From the NCBI GenBank assembly GCA_015061665.1, contig SUWC01000020.1, forward strand, positions 1 to 43,817: a stretch of DNA of 43,817 nucleotides. Direction: 5' to 3'. The DNA is from Lentisphaerota bacterium (GTDB lineage Bacteria; Verrucomicrobiota; Kiritimatiellia; RFP12; UBA1067). A model generated the notes under the pieces. It worked only from the letters and a program-made list of their open reading frames with translations, did not search any database and was not told the origin of the DNA. Positions 24,281-31,586 of this stretch are shown here, in pieces (the first letter of the stretch is position 1; every line of letters starts with the position of its first letter). A program made the position numbers and the translations under genes.

Positions 24281-26653
24281 ATGAACACAGCAAGGAAAGG
24301 TTTGGCGCTGTTCTGCGCCGCGGCGTGCGCGGCGGCGCTAGCCGACAGTGTCGTTGCGCCAAAGGAGTCGCTTTTCCCGCTCGGCAGCATCAGTCTGGAC
24401 GGCGGACCGCTCAGGGCGCAGCAGGAGCTGAACAGGAAGTACCTTCTCCAACTCGAGCCCGACAGGCTGCTCAGCAGGTTCAGGCGCGAGGCGGGGCTTG
24501 ACGCAAAGGCGCCTCCGTACCGCGGATGGGAGTCTGAGGGCATGTCGCTCCCCGGGCACATTCTCGGCTTCTACATGTCCGGCGCGGCAATGACCGTGCA
24601 GGCGACCGGCGATGAAACGTTAAGGTCGCGTCTTCTCTACATAGTCGACGAGCTCGCCGAAGTGCAGAAGGCCAACGGCAGTGGCTTCGCGCTCGCGATT
24701 TCACATGGCAAAGACGTTTTCCGTGACATCCAGCATGGCAAGATCAATGTTGCTGGACTGCCGTGGAACGGACACAAGATCAACGGACACTTCGAGCCGA
24801 CGTACACGATGAACAAGCTGCAGCTCGGCCTCTACCAGATATGGCTTGCGACGAAGAGCGAGAAGACGAAGAAGGTGCTGCTCGCGCTAGACGACTGGTT
24901 CGGCGAAGAGATAGTGGACAGGCTCGACGACCGCCAGCTGCAGACGCTCCTCCAGTGCGAGCACGGTTCGATGCCCGAGGCGTACGTCGACGCGTGGCGC
25001 ATTACGGGCGACGAGAAGTACCGCCGCTGGGCGAAGCGGCTCTGCCACGAGCGCATGCTGGCTCCGCTCGCGGACGGAAACGCGAACTTCCTCACGCGCT
25101 TCCACGCCAACTCGAACATCCCCAAGTACACCGGCTTCGAATACGTCTACCAGATCACCGGCGACGAGCGCATGCATCGCGCCTGCGTCAACGAGTGGAA
25201 CGACGTCGTGGAACGTCGCAGCTGGGTCGTAGGAGGCAACGGATCCGACGAGCACTTTTCCGATCCCGAGCGCTTCCTCGACGTACTGCGCCGCACCGGC
25301 CCCGAGTCGTGCAACTCCGTCAACATGCTCCGCCAGACAGAGGCGCTGTTCATGACGGATCCATCCGCGCAACGCATGGACTTCTACGAGCGCGCGCTTT
25401 TCAACCACATCCTGGCGACTCACGACAACGAGCGCGCAATGACGGCGTACTTCACTCCGATGTTCCCCGGCGCATACCGTGTGTACTGCGATCCGTTCGA
25501 CTCTATGTGGTGCTGCACGGGAACAGGGCTCGAGGCGCCTGGCAAGTACGGGCAGATGGTCTACACGCACGCGCCGGACAGTTCGTCCGTCAGCGTGCAG
25601 CTCTTCGCGCCTTCGACGCTCGACTGGCGCGAGAAGGGCGTGAAGATCGTTCAGGAAACCGACTTCCCATATTCGGAGAAGGTGAGGCTCACGGTGTCCG
25701 TCGGCAAGCCCGTGCGCTTCGCGCTGAAGGTGCGCAAGCCTGCGTGGTGCGCCAAGCCTTCGGCAAGTGTCGCGTGCAGGGAAGAGTCTGGCTATCTCGT
25801 CGTCGAACGCGAATGGAAGGGATCTTCCAGTGTTGAGGTGACTCTGCCTATGCAGGTGCGCGTCGAGCGGCTCCCGGGCAGCGTGCCTGGTAGCGAGAAC
25901 TACGTCGCGTTTACGTACGGGCCTGTCGTTCTTGCTGGCGAGCTTGGGCGCGCCGGAGGGCTCAGGAAGGAGTCGTTTTGGACGCTCAACGACCACTGGC
26001 GTGCGCCTACGATGCCGGAGGATGCGTTCCCGAGAATCGTTGCGGAGAAGGGGGATGACGTGGCGAAGATGATCAGGCTTGTCGACCCCAAGACGCTAAG
26101 GTTCCGCTCGAAGGGCTTCTATCCCGAGGATGTCACGCTCGCGCCGTTCAGCGACATCCACTTCCAGCGCTACAACGTCTACTGGCCGGTCATCTCACGG
26201 GCGCTCGTGAGGGAGCTAGAGGCGGAGAAGGCGCGCAATGTCGACAGCGTGAGGATCGGCGACCGCGAGAGCGAAGAGGCGCACGGGCTCAAGTCCGAAT
26301 GTTCGCACACAGGACGCGGCGCGTACGGACGCCATCAGGACAAGATGTGGCGCGACGCTTCGGACGGCGGATGGTTCAGCTACGACATGAAGGTCGGCGC
26401 CGCGTCCGGAGACAGGCATCTGCGGCTTGTGTTCTGGGGACGCGAGAGAGGCGACCGCCGGTTCAAGGTACTTGTGGACGGCGAGAAGGTTGCGGACATG
26501 TCGCTAGGCGGATCGAAGGACGAGTTCGTGACGCATGAGATTGCCGTTCCTGCCAGGCTCGTGCGCGGCAAGGAGAAGGTGACGGTGCGCTTCGAGGCGG
26601 AGCCCAAGAGCACGGCCGGCGGAATCTTCGGCCTCAGCATGCTGCGGAACTAG
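24281..26653 (+). CDS. GH127 beta-L-arabinofuranosidase with C-terminal DUF6805-like domain
   Basis: A 790-residue secreted protein of the GH127 (former DUF1680) family, which removes beta-L-arabinofuranose through a cysteine nucleophile held near zinc. The metal and catalytic set is present: E342 and C344 in PESCNS, and the pair C411-C412 in SMWCCTGTG, of which the second is the expected nucleophile. The (alpha/alpha)6 barrel covers about residues 40-440 and beta domains follow. The last 110 residues or so (WFSYDMKVGAASGDRHLRLV onward) match the beta-sandwich often found after GH127. AAAGGA precedes the ATG, which lies 10 bases after the previous stop. Likely substrates are arabinan or extensin-type arabinosides attached to pectin. 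Confidence 0.93.
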   Translation: MNTARKGLALFCAAACAAALADSVVAPKESLFPLGSISLDGGPLRAQQELNRKYLLQLEPDRLLSRFRREAGLDAKAPPYRGWESEGMSLPGHILGFYMSGAAMTVQATGDETLRSRLLYIVDELAEVQKANGSGFALAISHGKDVFRDIQHGKINVAGLPWNGHKINGHFEPTYTMNKLQLGLYQIWLATKSEKTKKVLLALDDWFGEEIVDRLDDRQLQTLLQCEHGSMPEAYVDAWRITGDEKYRRWAKRLCHERMLAPLADGNANFLTRFHANSNIPKYTGFEYVYQITGDERMHRACVNEWNDVVERRSWVVGGNGSDEHFSDPERFLDVLRRTGPESCNSVNMLRQTEALFMTDPSAQRMDFYERALFNHILATHDNERAMTAYFTPMFPGAYRVYCDPFDSMWCCTGTGLEAPGKYGQMVYTHAPDSSSVSVQLFAPSTLDWREKGVKIVQETDFPYSEKVRLTVSVGKPVRFALKVRKPAWCAKPSASVACREESGYLVVEREWKGSSSVEVTLPMQVRVERLPGSVPGSENYVAFTYGPVVLAGELGRAGGLRKESFWTLNDHWRAPTMPEDAFPRIVAEKGDDVAKMIRLVDPKTLRFRSKGFYPEDVTLAPFSDIHFQRYNVYWPVISRALVRELEAEKARNVDSVRIGDRESEEAHGLKSECSHTGRGAYGRHQDKMWRDASDGGWFSYDMKVGAASGDRHLRLVFWGRERGDRRFKVLVDGEKVADMSLGGSKDEFVTHEIAVPARLVRGKEKVTVRFEAEPKSTAGGIFGLSMLRN

Positions 26654-26681
26654 ACGGCTGTCCGTAGTTCGTTCTGCCCGA

Positions 26682-26740
26682 CACCATGTCGGACATGGTC
26701 CTGTTGGGGTATATACTTTGCAGCTGAAATAATGTAGAAT
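26682..26740 (+). promoter_or_regulatory. Promoter/operator block 3, upstream of the double GH43 gene
   Basis: TTGGGGTATATACTT at 26704-26718 has TAGAAT at 26735-26740, again 31 bases after its first T. Upstream, ACCATGTCGGACATGGT (26683-26699) is a perfect dyad at the same distance from the block as in copy 1. The half-sites differ (CCATGC/GCATGG versus CCATGT/ACATGG) but the change is paired, so the symmetry is kept. AATAAT at 26728-26733 is an alternative -10. The following leader to the ATG at 26806 is about 60 bases. Confidence 0.7.
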
Positions 26741-26805
26741 ACAAGTCAAATAAAGTACGCACAAGAAGTATATCCTGTCAACGAACATAGATTGAGGCAA
26801 CGAAA

Positions 26806-28893
26806 ATGAAGCTTTTAACAGTTGCGGCATCCGCCGGAATCAGCGCCTGCGCGGCGTTTGGAAGCTCGCCTGCGGCGATCTCCGCCGCAGCAGTCCCCGA
26901 AACCATGATCGACGGGTCCAATCCGCTCGTGAAGACGCGCTTCACGGCGGATCCGGCGGGCTATTCAGACGGCGAGTGGTTCTATGTGTTCATGGGACAT
27001 GATGACGACCGTGCAAAGGGTTACCTCATGTTCGACTGGTCGGTCGTGCGCACGAAGGACATGGTCGAGTGGGAAGATCTCGGCACGGTCATGAGCCTGC
27101 GCGAGACCTTCCCCTGGGCGCGTCCGGACAAGGCATGGGCGGCTCAGGCGGTCAAGCGCGGCGGAAAGTGGTACTGGTACGTCTGCACTTCGCGCAAGGG
27201 CGGACGCGGCGACGCCATTGCAGTCGCGGTTGCGGATGACGTGAAGGGTCCCTGGAAGGATCCGCTCGGCAAGCCGCTTGCCGAAGGCGGCGGATTCATC
27301 GACCCCTCGGTGATGATCGACGACGACGGCAAGGCGTATCTCTTCTGGGGCAACCACGGCGGCGATCCTGGCATGTGGTATGCAGAGCTCAAGGAAAACA
27401 TGATCGAGTTCGCCGGCGAAATCAAGCCTGTTCCCGGGCTTCTCGACGCGGAGGCGTTCGGCGAGCCGCTCAAGTGGCCGCGTCGGTGCGGTCCGCACAG
27501 GGCGGGCTCTCCCCAGACGAATTTCGTCGAGGCGCCGTGGATATACAAGCTTGGGGATACGTACTACCTTGAGTACGCGTCCGGCGGGCTCCCCGAGAAG
27601 TGGTCGTATTCTACGGCGAAGTCGATACATGGTCCGTGGAAGTTCGGCGGCAAGATAATGGACAACGCCGGCGGCACGCACACGATCCACGGCGGAAGCG
27701 TGTTCCACAAGGGCGAGTGGTACATGCTCTACCACGACGGCAACAAGCAGGGCGGAGGCGACAAGCGCAGGAGCGTGCGCATCGAGCGCTACAAGCGCAA
27801 CGCCGACGGATCGATCCCGTTCATAAAGCCGACTGCGGACGGCGTCAAGCCCAAGGAGCCTACGGCCTACGTGATGGTCTATCACAAAGACGCAGACCAC
27901 TCGCTTCACATGGCCGTCTCGGACGACTCGTACAACTGGAGGGCGGTGAACGGAGACAAGCCTGTCGTAAAGGGCGAGGACATCGCGGTGCAGAAGGGCA
28001 TACGCGACCCCCACATCGCGCGCACTCCCGACGGAGTCTACGTGGTCGCGGCTACTGACCTGCATATATTCGCCCGCCAGCACGGCTACCGCACCACCGA
28101 ATGGGAGCGCGACGGCAGGAAGTACGCGTGGGGCAACAACAGGGGACTAGTGCTCCTGACGAGCCGCGACCTCGTCAACTGGGAGAAGCGCAACCTTGAC
28201 TTCTCCGCGCTGAAGTGCCCGACTCAGGCAAAGGACGCGGAAGGCAACGACATCCCGTGGAGCGAGGTCGGCTGCACATGGGCGCCTGAACTCGTGTGGG
28301 ACGACGACGCGGGTTCGTTCTTCATGCACTTCACGACGCGCTTCGGAAACGGCAAGAACCAGATATACGGCGTGCATCTGAAGCGGGACCTGACAGGCCT
28401 TGCCGAGGACCCATTCCCGCTCTATTCAGCGCCGCGCGACGAAAACGGCCAGCCGCGATACAACATCATCGACTCCGACATGGTGCGCGACGACGAAGGG
28501 CTATGGCATCTCTTCTACGTGAGCCACGAGCATGGCGCTTCGATACGCCACGCAACGGGCAGGAGCATCCGCGGCCCGTTCGAGGACGCGCCGTACTTCG
28601 ACGGGGAGAGGCGCGGACACGAGGCGCCCAGCTGCTGGAGGCGTCCGGACGGGACTTGGGTCGTGATGTGGAATCGCTACACGATGCACCCGCACAACTT
28701 CGGCTTCGTCGAGACAAAGGACTTCAAGGAGTGGAAGCCCATCGGCTACTTCAACGACCGCGGCTCGCCGATGAAGCGCGAGGGCTTCAGCGAGCAGAAG
28801 CACGGTGCGATCGTAGAGGCGCCGGCTGGACTTGCCCACGCAATGGAGCGCCACTTCGCCAACAAGCTCGCGAAGGAGGCAGAGGTGCAATAA
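26806..28893 (+). CDS. Tandem double GH43 arabinosidase/xylosidase-like enzyme
   Basis: A 695-residue secreted protein with two five-bladed propellers. Module 1 (about 35-340) has the GH43 triad D49 (FTADPAG), D166 (FIDPSVM) and E242 (NFVEAPW). Module 2 (about 355-680) has D401 (IRDPHI), D556 or D558 (NIIDSDMV) and E606 (GHEAPSCW). Both triads look complete, so two activities, probably alpha-L-arabinofuranosidase and/or beta-xylosidase or exo-galactosidase, may be joined. The signal peptide (TVAASAGISACAAFG) and upstream bases resemble those of the GH97 gene. GAGG at 26794-26797 lies 8 bases before the ATG. A decayed PL11 copy follows after 36 bases. Confidence 0.9.
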   Translation: MKLLTVAASAGISACAAFGSSPAAISAAAVPETMIDGSNPLVKTRFTADPAGYSDGEWFYVFMGHDDDRAKGYLMFDWSVVRTKDMVEWEDLGTVMSLRETFPWARPDKAWAAQAVKRGGKWYWYVCTSRKGGRGDAIAVAVADDVKGPWKDPLGKPLAEGGGFIDPSVMIDDDGKAYLFWGNHGGDPGMWYAELKENMIEFAGEIKPVPGLLDAEAFGEPLKWPRRCGPHRAGSPQTNFVEAPWIYKLGDTYYLEYASGGLPEKWSYSTAKSIHGPWKFGGKIMDNAGGTHTIHGGSVFHKGEWYMLYHDGNKQGGGDKRRSVRIERYKRNADGSIPFIKPTADGVKPKEPTAYVMVYHKDADHSLHMAVSDDSYNWRAVNGDKPVVKGEDIAVQKGIRDPHIARTPDGVYVVAATDLHIFARQHGYRTTEWERDGRKYAWGNNRGLVLLTSRDLVNWEKRNLDFSALKCPTQAKDAEGNDIPWSEVGCTWAPELVWDDDAGSFFMHFTTRFGNGKNQIYGVHLKRDLTGLAEDPFPLYSAPRDENGQPRYNIIDSDMVRDDEGLWHLFYVSHEHGASIRHATGRSIRGPFEDAPYFDGERRGHEAPSCWRRPDGTWVVMWNRYTMHPHNFGFVETKDFKEWKPIGYFNDRGSPMKREGFSEQKHGAIVEAPAGLAHAMERHFANKLAKEAEVQ

Positions 28894-28929
28894 TGGCTTC
28901 TAAATTTGTTCCACATGGAGTCGTAATCA

Positions 28930-29542
28930 ATGAAAATGCGCATCGGCTTGGTTGCAATGGTGTCCGCCTCGGCTTTCGCCCTGGCGGCGCATTCTGCCAC
29001 TGATCCGCGTTTGGCAGAACCGTTCATAGATCACGGACACTTCGGCACGCCGGACTGGAAGGCGGTGCACAGGGAACTGCCAGACGGGACGTTCCCCGCT
29101 CCTGCCACCGCATACGACCCCAAGAAGCTGCGGCTCGAGAAGTTCGGGCGCGGCGTCATCGCCTGGCGAGACTCCACGAACACCGTGTGCGTTGGCTGGC
29201 GCAACTTCTCGTACGACCCGACGAACCATACGTTCGACGTCTTCAGGGACGGCATGAAGGTCAACACCAAGCCGATTGCCGACGTGACGCAGATTCGCTT
29301 TCCGTATAAAGGCAAGGCGACGTATTCTGTGAAGGCGCACCTTCCGACGACGCGCGATACACGGCGGCGACAAATGGACAGTTCCTGCCGACGCTACGAT
29401 CGGCTACATCAGGATTCCGCTTAGCGCCCCGCCTGGCGGAGAGACTCCGAGCGCGAAGTACCACATGGTGCCGAACGACTGCTCCATGGGCGACCTTGAC
29501 GGCGACTGGCGCGGGATGTATCTTCCAAAATGGGAAAGGTGA
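28930..29542 (+). pseudogene. Decayed, internally deleted PL11 rhamnogalacturonan lyase
   Basis: The first 145 or so codons are clearly homologous to the intact PL11 at 7055 (shared: HFGTPDW, EKFGRGV, DSTNTVCV, PIADVTQIR). After TTRDT the frame shifts; the other frame continues as WTVPADATIGYIRIP and reaches PNDCSMGDLDGD. It then jumps straight to WRGMYLPKWER and a stop at 29540-29542, the C-terminal end of the family. The whole propeller, about 450 residues, is missing. No activity is expected. The 3' end leads into a GH2 remnant in the same order as the intact pair. Confidence 0.88.
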
Positions 29543-29550
29543 AAATAAAG

Positions 29551-29796
29551 ATGAACATGAAGACATTGATGACAACGGTGTTCGTTGCGCTGTCTGCGAC
29601 GATGGTGAACGCCGAGCTCATGCTCACCGAGTGGGGCGCGAAGGTGACGAGCGAAAACGCGCTGCGCGAGTATCCGCGTCCGCAGATGGAGCGTAAGAAC
29701 TGGACGTGCCTGAACGGCGACTGGGACTACGCTATTACGCCGGAAAAGATCGGCGTGTGCACGGCGTTTGACCTTGTTCGGGCGGTTGTTGTATAA
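29551..29796 (+). pseudogene. Truncated GH2 copy, N-terminal 60 or so codons only
   Basis: Starting at the ATG at 29551, the protein matches the intact GH2 at 9083 to residue 62 or so. The DNA of 29600-29742 is almost identical to the corresponding bases there. After GDWDYAITP homology stops and about 18 unrelated codons run to a TAA at 29794-29796, inside the -10 of the next gene's promoter. This is the second half of a duplicated PL11-GH2 pair, with its body deleted or displaced next to the AAA-ATPase gene. The high DNA identity means either a recent copy or gene conversion. Confidence 0.88.
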
Positions 29797-29797
29797 T
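29768..29797 (+). promoter_or_regulatory. Sigma-70-like promoter of the AAA-ATPase/nuclease gene
   Basis: TTGACC at 29768-29773 and a perfect TATAAT at 29792-29797 are separated by 18 bases. A start about 7 bases after the -10 falls at 29804-29805, on the ATG itself. No Shine-Dalgarno sequence precedes that ATG, which fits a leaderless message. Confidence 0.7.
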
Positions 29798-29804
29798 ATT
29801 GGGC

Positions 29805-31559
29805 ATGGAGACGAAGCGAAAGATACCGTATGGCGTGATGAACTGGGCCAAGCTTGTCCGCGAGTGCTTTTTCGTGGACAACACGGCGTACATCCGTACG
29901 CTGGAGAACGTTGAGACCCCTGTGTTCCTTCGCCCGAAGCGCTTCGGCAAGTCAGTCGTATGCTCCATGCTCGCGCACTACTACGACGTAAACCTCAAGG
30001 ACCGCTTCGACGAGCTCTTTGGAAAGACCGACATCGGGCGTAACCCGACGCCTCTCGCGAACTCGTTCCTCGTCCTCCAGTTCGACTTCTCCACGGTGCA
30101 GGTCGGCTCGCTCGCGGAAATCGAACGGAACTTCTGGGAGAATGTCAAAAGGGCGGTTGAGCTATTCGCTGTGAGATATCGGGTTCTGGCCGACTGGAGT
30201 CAGACGCAGAAGGCGCAGAATCCGGCAGACCTGATTGACTCCGTCCGCAAGGTAGTGGCCGCTAACCACCTCCCCCCGCTCTACGTGATTATCGACGAAT
30301 ACGACAACTTCACGAACGAACTGGTCGTCTCGGGACGCGACCTTGAGTACAACGCCGTCTGCGGACACGACGCGAAGGGCGACATCACGAGGGAGTCTTT
30401 CTTCAAGGCCTTCTTCAAGTCGTTCAAGGCGGGGCTTACGGACGGAACCGTGGGCCGCACGTACTTTACGGGCGTCCTCCCGATCACGCTCGACGACCTC
30501 TCCAGCGGGTTCAACGTCGGCACGGTCGTGAGCCTTGACGCCGACAAGCTCGGAATGGCGGGGTTCACCGAGTCCCAGGTGAGGCAGTACGTAGACGAAA
30601 TATTCGCGGAATACGAACTCGATCCCGCGATCAAGCCCCCAGTCCTCGCGGACCTCAAGGCGTTTTACGACGGATACCAGTTCCTTCCAGATGCGGAGCC
30701 GCTGTACAACTCGACAATCTGCAACTGGTACCTTCGTGGCCTTGTCATAGGACGCAGTCTGCCGAAGTTCGTCATCGACGCGAACGTTAGAACCGACGTC
30801 GGATGGTTCCGCCGCCTCGCGCAGACGCCGCAGAACGCCCTTGCCAGGCTCCGCGCATACATAGAGCGCGGCGAGGGCGAGCGCGCCGACAGCGGCGCCC
30901 TGTCCGCCAAGTTTGGACGCGCTAAGTTCTTCTCGGAGGAGTTCTTCCCGTATGCGCTCTACTACCTGGGGATTCTTACCTTTGAAAATCCGTTTAGGCT
31001 GAACATACCGAACCTGACAATCAAGAACATGTTCGTCGACTACTACGACGAGCTTTCGGAGTTCACCAATGTGAGCGAGGCGCGCAATGCCTTCGGCGAC
31101 GCGGCGGAGGCTCTGGCGCTTAAGGGCGGCACATGGAAGGCCCTCTTCGACGCCTACTGGCAGCACTACGTGAAGGCGCGCATTCCCGCCCAGGCGTTCG
31201 ACAAGATGAACGAGAACTTCTTCCGCACGACGTTCACCTCGCGCTGCCTCGACTGGCTGGCCGGATACTACTCCTTCGAGACGGAGTACAACTCGTCCGA
31301 GGGTCGCTGCGACTTTCTCGCCGTGCCCAAGTTCGGCTCTCCGAAGCCCGCTATGCTCGTGGAGTTCAAGTACTTCACGAACGCGGCGGCGGAGAAGGGG
31401 AATGTCCTCGGACGCGGCGAACCCGACGCGGAGACGGTCGCTCAGGCGCTCGACTACAGGAAGGCGCTCACCCGGCGTCCGGACTGGAACCACGAGATCC
31501 GCGTTGCCGTCGTCGAAGTCTGCGGCAACACGGGCTGCAACTGGTTCGATATAGCCTGA
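29805..31559 (+). CDS. AAA-ATPase-like protein with PD-(D/E)XK nuclease domain (DUF1703 type)
   Basis: A 584-residue cytoplasmic protein of a family that is abundant and multi-copy in gut bacteria. The N-terminal AAA-like domain has a Walker A variant RPKRFGKS (K49) and Walker B YVIIDEYD (D164, E165). The C-terminal PD-(D/E)XK nuclease-like domain has D503 in GRCDFLAV and E520/K522 in LVEFKY. Biological role is not established; links to mobile DNA and defence have been suggested for the family. The ATG at 29805 is preferred over an upstream TTG at 29799, which would lie before the predicted transcript start. It has no signal peptide, unlike its neighbours, and abuts the truncated GH2, so it probably arrived as an independent cassette. 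The next gene starts 27 bases later. Confidence 0.9.
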   Translation: METKRKIPYGVMNWAKLVRECFFVDNTAYIRTLENVETPVFLRPKRFGKSVVCSMLAHYYDVNLKDRFDELFGKTDIGRNPTPLANSFLVLQFDFSTVQVGSLAEIERNFWENVKRAVELFAVRYRVLADWSQTQKAQNPADLIDSVRKVVAANHLPPLYVIIDEYDNFTNELVVSGRDLEYNAVCGHDAKGDITRESFFKAFFKSFKAGLTDGTVGRTYFTGVLPITLDDLSSGFNVGTVVSLDADKLGMAGFTESQVRQYVDEIFAEYELDPAIKPPVLADLKAFYDGYQFLPDAEPLYNSTICNWYLRGLVIGRSLPKFVIDANVRTDVGWFRRLAQTPQNALARLRAYIERGEGERADSGALSAKFGRAKFFSEEFFPYALYYLGILTFENPFRLNIPNLTIKNMFVDYYDELSEFTNVSEARNAFGDAAEALALKGGTWKALFDAYWQHYVKARIPAQAFDKMNENFFRTTFTSRCLDWLAGYYSFETEYNSSEGRCDFLAVPKFGSPKPAMLVEFKYFTNAAAEKGNVLGRGEPDAETVAQALDYRKALTRRPDWNHEIRVAVVEVCGNTGCNWFDIA

Positions 31560-31586
31560 TTCTTAAGCGAAGAAAGGAACGTGGGT

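Noticed and set aside
26706..26721. Sigma-54 type promoter (GG-N10-GC) at block 3
   Set aside because: The GG and GC are 12 bases apart as required, but blocks 1 and 2 have GA and CA in place of GC, so the pattern is not conserved.
30162..31493. Long minus-strand open frame opposite the AAA-ATPase gene (443 codons)
   Set aside because: It is an artefact of GC-rich codon use; the translation is Val/Arg/Leu-rich with no domain, and the + strand gene has clear Walker and nuclease motifs.
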